Part shown: one piece after another, positions 47,457 through 57,644 of the stretch
How positions within the stretch are numbered: the first letter of the stretch is position 1
Layout of the letters: each line of letters opens with the position of its first letter
NCBI GenBank assembly: GCA_014529385.2
Contig: CM043969.1
Span: 16,626,446 to 16,690,445 of the forward strand
Length of the DNA: 64,000 nucleotides
DNA from: Adiantum capillus-veneris
Taxonomy: Eukaryota; Streptophyta; Polypodiopsida; Polypodiales; Pteridaceae
Direction of reading: 5' to 3'
The notes under the pieces: generated by a model
Told to the model about the DNA's origin: nothing
What the model saw: the letters and a program-made list of their open reading frames with translations, nothing else
Database searches by the model: none
Translations under genes and position numbers: made by a program

Positions 47457-47682
47457 TGTGCGTGTCTGTCACACATGTCAAAGCAAGGGACTTGCCGTAC
47501 ACTGTGTGCAAGCCACAAATGGCTGCAAGCACACAACCAGACTAATCTAGCAAACTCAAGAGAGCAAGGGTGTGTCACTCACCACCCTACGCTCGCCTTC
47601 GTGGAGGATTCCTCTCCGCGAAGAAGAGGGAGCTATCGCCGTGCCGCACTCAACCGCCTTGCCGCCGCCATTCCGTCGCAAT

Positions 47683-47756
<74 letters not shown>

Positions 47757-47840
47757 ACACACACACACACGCGCAAGGAGATGAAGAAGAAGATGGAGAT
47801 GGAGCAAGAGAACTCTTCAATTGCACAAATGAGAGAATGA
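47457..47840 (-). repeat. Right part of A's 3' LTR, with long (CT)n(AC)n
   Basis: Read on the minus strand it carries the R/U5 part of the A/B LTR family (TCTCATTTGTGCAATT, ATTGCG, GGAATCCTCCACG, CACACAGTGTACGGCAAGTCCCTTGCTTTGACA) and ends near CGCACA. An AG run of about 70 bp and a short TG run (47681-47770) replace the short repeats of element B. It continues where the LTR at 17275-17465 stops. The next five bases outwards are ATGAT. Confidence 0.8.
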
Positions 47841-48064
47841 GGGTGGAAGCATGAGTGGGTGGACACAATAGATGTGTTCGGGACATCACTTTTAGGAGAG
47901 TGAGGAAGCTAGTAATTCTCGTCCTTTGAAACATTAAAATCTATTTTTTGGGACTACTATTTTTTTAAATGTGGTGAGACTCATGAAGTACAATTTCATT
48001 ATGGCAAGAAAATTTTTTGAACCATCCCGCATTGCAGCGTCTGTGTTCTCGCAGCTATGGAACA

Positions 48065-48066
48065 TT

Positions 48067-48113
<47 letters not shown>
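48065..48113. repeat. (CT)n microsatellite
   Basis: A pure CT run of about 48 bp in the 5' region of the E transposase gene. Confidence 0.95.
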
Positions 48114-48117
<4 letters not shown>

Positions 48118-48152
48118 GCGTCTTTCTTCTGCTTTGTAGGTGAGTAGAACTC

Positions 48153-49649
48153 ATGGTGGAACTTGCATCTTTGGAAGGGGAGGATAAGGAGCAGGTGCCT
48201 TGCCATTATATATGTTTCTCTCCCTCTCTTTTTAACTGTTGTGCTTTGGGCAGGTTTGTTTTAAATGCACTTGTTATGTTTGGGGTGGGAGTGAGGGCAG
48301 AATTCGAGGAGATATGTACATATGGTCAGTCACACGATCTGTAGTCTCCAATTTATTCACAATTGTTGCCTTGTATTGTAAAATCTAGGGAGGTATGTAC
48401 ATATGGTTAGTGACACGATTGGTGGTTATTATCTACACGACCAAGGATATTATGATTGTCTTTAATTTATCTATGGTTGTTACATTATATTGTATTGTTG
48501 GGAAGGAGGCACTCAATGTAGATAGTAAGCATAGAACACCACATGGTGGTCTAGAGCAACATTCATGACATCAACACAATGAAATGACACAAATAGCTGT
48601 AGAAGTGAGAATCCTTTAGATGTCAGTTTCTCTGTTCGGGATTCCCATTCCCTGCATTCCCCATGACGATTTAATCCTTATAATACCCGCTATTTATGTC
48701 ATGAAATCTCATTATTTCATTCGAACATTTTTTGGGTTCCTACTTGCTTTTGCAGCACTTTTTTTCGTGAATCTAAAGATGCCTTGGTGGGCTGTTTTTC
48801 TAAAGTCTCTTTTTGATTATGATTGCACTATCTAAAGCTCCTTGTAGCTTAGCTGATGATTGTATATAAGTCACTGTGTTGTGTTTTTTATGGTTGGTTC
48901 ATTTCAGGACTTGAAGCAGGCAATGGTGATCAGGGAATATGAAGCTTTCCGCAAGAGAGAACAAAGAGCCCGATTTAAGAGAAGAGCAGGTGTAGGTTTG
49001 GTTGTTGAAAGAGAAGGGAATGAAGCAGCCGAAGGAATAGAAGACTTAACAAAGGCATAGGGATGTGCAAAAATCATCGAGAATGAAAAAAGAGCAAAGA
49101 TAGCGAAAGGGATTGCACAATATGTACTTCAAAGAACAAGTGGAATGGACATGGACACCAAGAAATACATCTTCAATCGGATGATTCAGCACCCTTCACT
49201 GAAAGATATCCAGAATGACAAAGCATCAACACCCTGTTTTGCAGATACACTGATAGGAAATATTCGGAACACACTTCAAGACTTGAAGAGGCCACAAAAT
49301 GAAGATGAGATGTTCCTCAAGAGGTCTACCATGATGATGTTTCTGAACTCAAAAAACCCAGAGGGGCCTTAATGTTAATTTTGTCTCCAAGCTACCTTCT
49401 ATTCATAGAAGGAACTTATATGGAGCCAAGAATCGGCTACTCCAACATACTGAGAAGACAACTTTTTCCTTTGCCACATGTCATCGGAGTCTTCAAAAAA
49501 GTCTCATACCTGAAGAGGTAAAGGAGCTAATAGTCAACTTTTGGATGCTTGAGACTCGTGTATCCCCCAACAAAAAAGACATATGTCGAAAGAGAATTGG
49601 TCGGAAGGAGTATATCGAACATCCCATCCATTTATTGGAAGTATCACAG
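48153..49649 (+). pseudogene. E transposase, N-terminal exons
   Basis: Exon 48908-49649 has an acceptor TTTCAG|GACTTG and a donor CACAG|GTATGG. It encodes a basic, helical start (REYEAFRKREQRARFKRR) and the block LIPEEVKELIVNFWMLETRVSPNKKDICRKRIG, the usual N-terminal signature of the DFAENY transposase family. It ends HLLEVSQ in phase 0, which fits the phase-0 acceptor of the exon at 36997. One stop (49058) and one frameshift (near 49372) are present. A possible first coding exon is 48153-48194 (MVELASLEGEDKEQ, donor CAG|GTGCCT), also phase 0 but weak. Between them lies a 71-codon ORF (48620-48835) of no known family. Confidence 0.65.
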
Positions 49650-50646
49650 GTATGGAAGAAAGTGTATGCCATGTAGTGGCTTTTTGTATTTGTTAGATAC
49701 TCTTGTCGGGTAGAAGCTTTCCGACTGCACAGCTATTGGAATTACTTACATAACTATTGTCAGGGTTTAACTGCCAATTATTAACCATTATCTATCTGTT
49801 TTGCTGCCAATTATGTGTTTCATGGCTGTTCATTATAGTTATTCTTTGGCAATGGCTAGTTAATAGCTATCAAATTTTGGCTGGTAGCTATCCGTGTTTT
49901 ATGGATAACTCTTGCCACACTAATAGCCAGTTGATAGCCGTCAAAGTTTGACCGGTAGCTATGTGTTGTTACATAACTTCTGCCAGGCTATGTGATTGGT
50001 ATTGATATTGATAGCCAATAATGACTATTTTTGTAATTACCTACTTGTTGATAGTGATAGATACTAATAACTGATCAGGTATTTGCCTTAGGTGAAACTA
50101 TTTTATAGCTAGTGATTTCTATAAAATATCTCTTGATAGCTCTTTGATAGCAATTGATAGCTGTTCATGGCTTGTGATTGCTATTTCATAGCCAAAATTT
50201 TCTTTTTAATAGGTAATCAAGATATTTTATAGCTAGTCAATGACATTCTATGGCTAATGATGACTATTGACAGCTAATAATCAAGTATTTTCTTTAGGAT
50301 GAGGTATTTCATAGCTAGTTAGAGCTATTTGATATCTATTCATGGCTAGTGATTTCTATTTCATAGCTAGTGTTTGCTATTTGAAAGATATTTTATATGT
50401 AGTAATTGCTATTTGATAGTAGATATTGGTAGCTCTTTGATAGCTACCTATAGCTATTCATAGCTAGCAATTGCTATTTCATAGCCATTTATTGGTATTT
50501 GATAGCTAAATAATAGATATTTCATAGCTGATGATAGCAATTTTATAGCTAGTGATCGCTATCAATAGCTAATAATCAAGTATTTTCTTTAGTTAAAGCT
50601 ATTTCATAGCTAGTGATTGTTGTTTGATAGCTATTCATAGGTAGTG
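49650..50646 (+). repeat. TAGCTA-rich array, 5' part of the transposase intron
   Basis: From about 49740: TTTCATAGCTAGTGATTGC, GATAGCTATTCATAGC and similar units. It is the reverse complement of the array type at 36998-37706, so both have the same orientation relative to transposase sense. It stops at copia sequence at about 50647. Confidence 0.85.
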
Positions 50647-51400
50647 CATCAATGAAAATCATGAAGTAAAGGTAATTGCCCAAGGAAGGAGTTTGCATGG
50701 GCCCACAAACATCACTATGCACAAGTTGCAACGTGCATGTGGCCCGAACTGAACCATCCTTTGGAAACTTAGAATGCTGCATCTTACTCAAAATACAACC
50801 GTCACAAACATGTTTGGCAGGTGCTTCAAGAGGCGGCAAAGAAGCAACCATATCAGATTTTTGCAAACGTGCAAACGCAGCAAACTGGCAAAATTCAGAT
50901 GACCAAAACGTGCATGCCAAAGTTTTGCAACTGAAATAGCCCTTGAATCTGCAACAACATTTGCAAAATTTTGTCCACACTTGTCATACAAAGTGAGCTT
51001 ATACAGCCCATGGCACAAAAGGCCAAATGCAACACTTTCATCACCAAAACTGAGATCATGAATTGTACATCTGTCATCCACAAATTTGACTACAAGTCCA
51101 AGTCTAGCAAGTGCAAATACAGACAAGAGATTATTCTTGATCCCAGTTACATAAAATGCATCAAAAACTGAATTCCCATGAGGGACAGACTCGAGAGAGG
51201 TGAACAATTCATGATGTGAGGTAATGTGCTTTGTAGCACCACTATCAAAATACCACACATATGAATCTACAACAACTGACAAGCATGCATCATGGACAAC
51301 AGGATTGTAAGTGCACTCTGCACTAAAAGCCCATTCTGCATCAACTCAGCAACACAGTCTCCTTTCACAGAAGACTCAACAATGGCTGCATTTGTAACTC
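50647..51400 (-). pseudogene. copia3: 5' half of a Ty1/copia polyprotein
   Basis: Reading leftwards: Gag end, protease (WYFDSGATKHITSH), the GAG-pre-integrase zinc finger (KLWHARFGHLNF, CDGCILSKMQ) and the start of the integrase core (LQLVHSDVCGPMQT, NYLYFMIFID). A deletion of about 100 bp after GNSV removes part of the protease. It stops at FID, within about 10 bp of where copia1 begins. The 5' end at about 51400 meets B2 Gag sequence without an LTR. Confidence 0.85.
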
Positions 51401-51429
51401 TTATGCAGGTCATTGTGTTCTCCTAGAGA

Positions 51430-52642
51430 ATCACATATTTGTTCAAACACTTCGATATGCTTTCTCACATCCCCGTCTCCACTAAATTTTTGTGTGATCT
51501 TGGATATTTGTACTACCTTACTTCTAGATTCTCTATCAGGGTGTTATGCATATTCTCAGCAATAGATCGACCGATAGCTTGAGAAAATGTTGCCAAGTCA
51601 CCTAAGTGAGCAGGAACCGTGGGTGGACGTGATCCAAATACTACATATGGAGTAGGTATTGGCATTGGGCTTGGCACAGAGGAAGCCCATGGGTTCCATG
51701 TTTGGTACGGTGTTGTGCCATGTGGCGGTCCAAAGTTCATATGTGTGGTCCTAGGCAAAACAGACGTTGGATATGACATGCTAATGCCAACCAGTATGGT
51801 CCCATGGAAATAAGAACCTCCACGCTAGTAGCACCCATTGTGGATTGTAGGACATCTAACCAGCCCACGTGATAGGTGTGACATGTGTATATGACGGTTA
51901 GAGTTTCCATCTGTAGTTCATACTCCCGATTCTCATTTAGGAACGCTCCATCTAGGCTTGAGGTGCTAGGGGTTTCCTTTGAACTAGATGCAATGTGGCT
52001 CTCTATGGGTTGACCCTTAGTGGTCGCTAATTCAGGAGCACTTGATTGCTCTCCTAGGAAAGACATAGGGGCTTTCACTTTTAACTCTCTTCATTGCTCT
52101 GCATTGCGTAAGCTCTCAATTTCCTTTTCCCTAGCCGCAATGATATACCGCTCAACTTCTTATACTTTGGCAAGGCTTCTACCATCAGGTAATATAACCT
52201 CGGAGGGGAATAGCTCTGAAGAGTTAGGAGGTGCGGTGAATGGAGTATTCACGTGCACACTTTCCAAGAGCATGGGGTCTACGTTCGTCATGAATGGAGA
52301 ATTTACTTTCCCACCCCCCTCATTTACATCATTAGCTCCATGTTTGGAGTAAGTGGCTCTACTAAAGGTTCCCTTCAAGCGGCTAAGCACGCTCGACCCG
52401 GACTGCTGACCCATGGCATGCATGTCTTGGCTTGAGCTATTGGGATTAGGCATTGGGAAACCCTCCATGACATCATAGTCAGAGAAAGAGTCACTAGCCG
52501 CTATGTTTGGGTCTTGGTTTGTACTACCTTAGGTCCCCGCCGAGGGCCCGGAACCTAAGGTAGGTGGATATTGAGAACTTGTGCAAGTTGAAATTCTCTC
52601 TAAATGCTCGGTCTCTAGCACATGACCAGAGCACAGATGCAT
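51430..52642 (-). pseudogene. Element B2: Gag fragment of a second B-type element
   Basis: Same order as the N-terminal part of the element B protein: a start related to MNLRSGRVL (here MHLCSGHVL at 52642), MEGFPMPNPNSSSQDMHAMG, DPMLLESVHVN, LPDGRSLAKV, YHVGWLDVLQST, NFGPPHGTTPYQTW and the first residues of the Gag core (QKFSGDGDVRKHIEVFE). A segment of about 130 residues is deleted after VLQST, and frameshifts break it into three ORFs. It ends at copia3. Confidence 0.85.
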
Positions 52643-53239
52643 GTGCCTTTGGCACCCTACAAGCGTCGGCAAATGACCTCGAAGGTTAACCGCTTACTTT
52701 TATAAGCGTCCGTTATCACTCGTTTTTTGATGTTTTTAATGATCGTTTTTTGGATTAGAGTGTGTGATAGCTTGAAATGAGTGTATCACTCAGGGGGTCA
52801 TGATGTGCTTTACAACACAGTGTTCGGTTACCCGAAGCTCCGTTGGTCCTCAAAAATGTCAATTTTTACCTATGTGTGAGACTAAAATATGTGATTTTAA
52901 AGGGGGACCGAGACCTGAGCCTGAGCGTGGGCTTGGGCTTGGGCTTGGGAAATATTCTCGAGCCCGGTCGTACCTTTAATTTATTTTATTTTATTTTTTT
53001 GATATAAGATCGCCCCGTCCGCGCTGTGTGTGCGAGCACACACACACACACCTAACCTACCTACTTACAACTAATAGAGCTACTGTTACACACTAACACA
53101 CTACTAAAGCAACTAATTAGCTAATAGAACTACTTACTGTACTTACTGTACTTTAGCACACACCTTCTCACTTTCTTTGATTTTTGATTCAGGCTCATTT
53201 CGGCCTCCGTTTCCACTACAAAAAGTGCTGCACAGGCTA
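52643..53239 (-). other. 5' leader of element B2
   Basis: Minus strand shares GGACCAACGGAGC and GTAAAGCAC with the leader of element B (about 26570-26600: GACCAAACGGAGG, GTAAAGCAC). A short TG/AC run lies at about 53038-53050. The matching 5' LTR is probably at 57060-57644, separated by copia2. Confidence 0.65.
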
Positions 53240-56200
53240 TTTTGTCATTTTGTGCAGAGTTTTTATTAGTACCGTTTTTGCATAACAGGTGTCTTACAGT
53301 CTTCTACGGTTTGTGCTATATAACATGTGTTGTTCCCGCTACGTTTCTCCTCTTTTTGGGTAGTTTTCACATCAGGTGTAGCATTTACCATCACTTGATC
53401 AAGCAGTGTCCTAAGTTGAAGACCAAAGAGGCTAAGAAGAAAGAGGGTGGTTCCACTACAAATGCAGCCATTGTTGATTCTTCTGTGAAAGGAGACTGTG
53501 TTGCTGATGTTGATGCAGAATGAGCTTTTAGTGCAGAGTGCACTTACAATCCTGTTGTTCATGATGCATGCTTGTCAATTGCTACAGATTCACATGTGTG
53601 GTATTTCGACAGTGGTTCTACAAAGCACATTACCTCACATCGTGAATTGTTCACCTCTCTCAAGTCTATCCCTCATGGGAATTCAGTCACTTGTGCCAAC
53701 AATGCCTCTTATCCGGTTAAGGGAGTTGGAAAGATTGTGCTTACTGCTGCAAATGGCAGTTCTTTCACACTTGTTGATGAACTTTATGTACCTGGGATCA
53801 AGAAGAATATTTTGTTTGTATCTGCACTTGCTAGACTTGGACTTGTAGTCAAATTTGTGGATGACAGATGTACAGTTCATGATCTCAGTTTTGGTGATGA
53901 AATTTTTGCATCTGGCCTTTTGTGTCGTGGGCTGTATAAGCTCACTCTGTATGATAAGTGTGGAAAAATTTTTGGAAATGCAGTTGCAAATTCAAGGGCT
54001 ATTTTAGATGCAAAACTTTGGCATGCACGTTTTGATCATCTGAGTTTTTCCAGTTTGCTGCATTTGCAAAAATCTGATATGGTTGCTTCTTTGCCACCTC
54101 TTAAAGTACTTGTCAAACATGTTTGTGAAGGCTGTATTTTGGGTAAGATGCAACGTTCGAAGTTTCCAAAGGATGGTTCAGTTAGGGCCACATGTAGGTT
54201 GCAGCTTGTGCATAGCGATGTTTGTGGGCCCATGCAAACTCTATCCTTGGGCAATTACCTTTACTTCACCACTTTCATTGATGATTACTCCAGGCATGCA
54301 TGGGTATTTCTGCTTAAAGCGAAGTGCGAAGTTTTTATGTGCTTCAAACAATTTTTGGGAATGGCTAAAAATTTCTTGAAATGTACTATGGGCACCCTCC
54401 GTTCCGATCAAGGGGGGGAGTATATGTCTCATGAATTTAATGCATTTCTGGCTAGTCGTGGGATAAAACACCAATGTACAGTGCCTTATACACCTCAGCA
54501 AAATGGTGTTGCTGAGAGGAAAATTAGGTCACTTACCGAAATGGAATGATGTATGATCAAAAGTGAGGCTTTGCCGCATTCTTTTTGGCTTGAGGACATC
54601 ATGTGTGCCACTTATGTACTTAACAGGTGTCCTACGAAAGCTTTGTAGTCTATCACTGCATATGAAGCATGGCATGACAAAAAGCCGTCTATTGAGCACA
54701 TGCGTGTTTTTGTTTGTTTGGCATATTCTTTGGTGCCACAAACACAGCGCAAAAAATTGGATGATAAGGCTGTCAAATGTATTTTTGTTGGTTATAATGC
54801 TGAAAGCAAAGGTTAGAGGTTGTATCATCCGCAAACAAAGCATATTCTGGTTTCACAGGATGTAGTGTTTGTGGATGATTTTTTTCAACCCTTGTTGTCA
54901 TGTACAAGAGATAGTAATGTAAGCTCAAAGGACATTTATGACACTGTTGCCTCTTTTCCGTGGTGGAAGTTCAAATGTAAATAGCAATGAGGCAAATGTA
55001 CAACCTGTGAGGGTTTCATGTTATAGATCAGCCTATTACTGATGCAGATGTACATGATGTACTTAATGCCAAAATGGCTGGTGCATACATTGAGTGACCG
55101 TAAATTGGATGCACCTTTGTCTAGTCGTACTCGTTCAGGATCTCGTCATGCATCTTATGCAACAAATTATTATGCTTTGGCTGTGTCTAGCTTACATGAT
55201 GTTGAGGAACCTCTGTCTTTTGATGAAGCACAAAATTCAAAAAATTGGATGGCTGACATGCAATCAGAATATGATGCACTTATAGAAAATAACACATGGA
55301 CTTTATGTGACTTGCCTCCTGGCAAAAAGGCCATTGGTACAAAGTGGGTTTACAAGTTGAAATGCAAACTGGATGGTGAGATCAATCGCCATAAGGCTTG
55401 ACTTGTTGCAAAGGGTTATGCACATCAAAAAGGCATAGATTATGAAGAGACTTTTGCTCCTACTTGTCGTATGACTACTGTGCGTTTTCTATGTGCATTG
55501 GCAGCTCATTTTGGTTGGGATGTACATCAATCAGACATTGTTACTGCTTTCTTGAATGGTGACATATTTGAGGAAGTTTATGTAGCGCAGCCTCGCGGTT
55601 TTGTCAAGAAAGGACAAGAGGACAAAGTGTGAAAATGTAAGAAGGCTTTGTATGGGTTGAAGCAATCTCCTCGTGCTTGGTATGAGAAATATGACACTCA
55701 TTTGTTCAAACAAGGCTTTCGTAACAGTCCAACAGAAAGCACATTGTATGTAAAGCGTGAGGGTGATGTACTTCTCATCGTGGTTCTTTATGTCGATGAT
55801 TTGCTGATCACTGCACCAAATGAGAGACATATTGTTGAATTTAAGGTTGATTTAAATGCTACTTTCAAGATGAAAGATTTGGGGCTATTGCATCATTACT
55901 TGGGTATACAGTTTAAGCAGTGTGATGGTGGTATTGCCTTGTGTCAGAAAAGTTACATAGAGACATTGCTATGTAAGTTTTGACTTGAGGATTGCAAACC
56001 TATTGCCACTGCCATGGAAACAGGTCTGAATTTGAGTCTACATGATGCTGGAGATCCTGCTAATGTCACTCTTTATCAAATTGATGTTGGCTGCCTCATT
56101 TATGTATGCAACATGAGGCCAGATATTCAGTTTGCAGTCTCACAGGTCACCAGATTTATGCATAGCCAAGGGTCTAAGCATTGGCAGGCTGTCAAGAGGA

Positions 56201-56743
56201 TTTTCCGCTACCTTAGTGGTACTTTACATCTTGTCTTTTTTATCCCAAGGGGGATCATTTCCGCCAGACTTACATGCTTTTTCGGACTCAGATTGGGTTG
56301 GTTGTTTTGACATGCGAGTGTCCACAAGTGGTTTTTTTTTCATGCTTGGCAGTTCATGTATATCATGGTTGAGCAAGAAGCAACCTACTGTGGCCACTTT
56401 GAGCTATGAGGATGAGTACAAGGCAGTCTTCACAGCTACGGTTGAGTGTGTATGGCTCAAATGCCTTATGGCTGATTTGGGTGTTGGACAGGACACTGCC
56501 AACACTATCTACACTAACAATCAAAGCGCATTGGCAGTTGCGAGGAACCCAGTTTTTCATGCTCGCACAAAGCACATTGAGGTGCATTACCACTATGTCA
56601 GGGAGAGGCTCTGAGCAGGAGATATTAGCTTGCCTTATGTACCAACACAGGACAACCTTGTAGATCTTTTCACAAAGGCATTGTCTCGTGAGAAGCTCGA
56701 AGCTTTCCACAAAGCTTTGGGCTTACTCCCCTTTGTGGACTGA
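53240..56743 (+). pseudogene. copia2: Ty1/copia polyprotein, nearly complete but disrupted
   Basis: Order: Gag remnant with a degenerate knuckle (HHLIKQCPKLK), protease (WYFDSGSTKHITSH), GAG-pre-integrase (KLWHARFDHLSF, CEGCILGKMQ), integrase (LQLVHSDVCGPMQT, FIDDYSRHAWVF, LRSDQGGEYMSHEF, PQQNGVAERK), RT ([50 protein letters not shown]) and RNase H (FSDSDWVG, TKHIEVHYHYVRE, DLFTKAL). Stops at about 54547, 54646, 54814, 55399, 55630, 55981 and 56612, plus a frameshift near 56240 shared with copia1. The 5' LTR and most of Gag are missing. Confidence 0.9.
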
Positions 56744-56818
56744 TCATGTCCTCAGGGCATGGCACTTCCCTTTACTCATGTGCCAACTCTTGTTCACCAC
56801 ATCACTCCAAGGTGGATT

Positions 56819-57059
56819 TATTACCATATACATGTGGTAGTATACATGTGGTGGTGATGTGTGTGAACACACTAGGACCGCCGGGGCATTTTTTCCCTCT
56901 TTAGGAGGTTTTTTTCCCCGTGCATTGTATATACACCAATCACTCTAGGGCTATCCATCTTTCCATTGCACACTAAGTAATACACTCTTAGTTGTGTGCC
57001 TTGAGATTCCTTCGTCTTCTCCAAGCTGTGTGCATTTCTTTGCAACCCTAATTCCAACA
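56819..57059 (+). repeat. 3' LTR of copia2
   Basis: Collinear with the copia1 LTR, with a TATACATGTGGTRGT duplication near its start. It ends AACCCTAATTCCAACA at 57059, directly against B-family LTR sequence. Confidence 0.75.
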
Positions 57060-57287
57060 TCTATCGCAAGTATCAAAGCGAGGGCCTTGCCTAGCACTGT
57101 GTGCAAGCCACAGATGACTCCAAGCACGCAACTAGCCTAAACTAGTAAGCTCAAAGATGGCGATGGTGTGTCAATCACCACTCTACGCTTGCTGTCGTGG
57201 AGGATTCCTTGTCGCAAAGAAGGAGCCGTTGCTGCGCTGTACTCAACCGCTTCGCCGTCGCCGTGCCATCGTCGCAATGCTCGATTG

Positions 57288-57339
<52 letters not shown>

Positions 57340-57644
57340 CACACACACACACAACGAGATGAAGAAGAAGAAGATGGAGATGGAGCAAGAGTACTCTTCA
57401 ATTGCACAAATGAGAGAGTGAGAGATTTTTTAGGTTTAGATGTCTTTTATATGAACTCAGCCCATTCACACTTGGGCACCCATACTTAGACAACTAACCC
57501 TTGAATGTTCCTATTAGAGTGCATCTCTCATCGGCCATCACTCTTACCCTTTTTATATTAGACTGACAAACCCGGTCTCTGACTCTACCAAATAAATAAT
57601 ACGGCGTCTATTGTAGGTGACAGGAATGTGCATGAGGGTTAACA
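57060..57644 (-). repeat. B-family LTR, probable 5' LTR of B2
   Basis: On the minus strand it starts TGTTAACCCTCATG at 57644 and follows the LTR of element B (GTATTATTTATTTGGTAGAG, GGAATCCTCCACG or a variant, CACACAGTG). It carries CT and AC runs at about 57291-57355. The U5 end is replaced near 57062 by the copia2 LTR. On the other side it abuts the RNase H region of element C. Confidence 0.8.

Larger units (their letters stand above)
47841..50646 (+). mobile_element. DNA transposon E, right part (inverted segment)
   Basis: Starts with the inverted end GGGTGGAAGCATGAG, next to ATGA (complement of TCAT). Reading rightwards it holds the 5' region and N-terminal exons of the transposase and the 5' half of its TAGCTA-rich intron, then breaks at about 50646 against copia integrase sequence. 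It belongs with the part ending at 37706. Confidence 0.7.

Noticed and set aside
47448-47854. Several overlapping ORFs with Leu/Ser or Arg/Glu runs
   Set aside because: They are translations of the CT microsatellite inside A's LTR.
48620-48835. 71-codon ORF with hydrophobic stretches as a membrane protein gene
   Set aside because: It lies just before the acceptor of the transposase exon at 48908, has no recognisable relatives, and is probably intron sequence.
36998-50646. The two TAGCTA arrays (36998-37706 and 49650-50646) as terminal inverted repeats of one element lying between them
   Set aside because: Between them lie the copia 3' half and other repeats. The arrays border exon splice sites on their other sides, and the clean TIRs are at 17466 and 47841. 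An intron split by an inversion explains more.
57060-57644. Solo LTR inserted in element C
   Set aside because: No matching 5-bp duplication was found. One side is copia2, and the order fits the 5' LTR of B2 separated from its leader by copia2.
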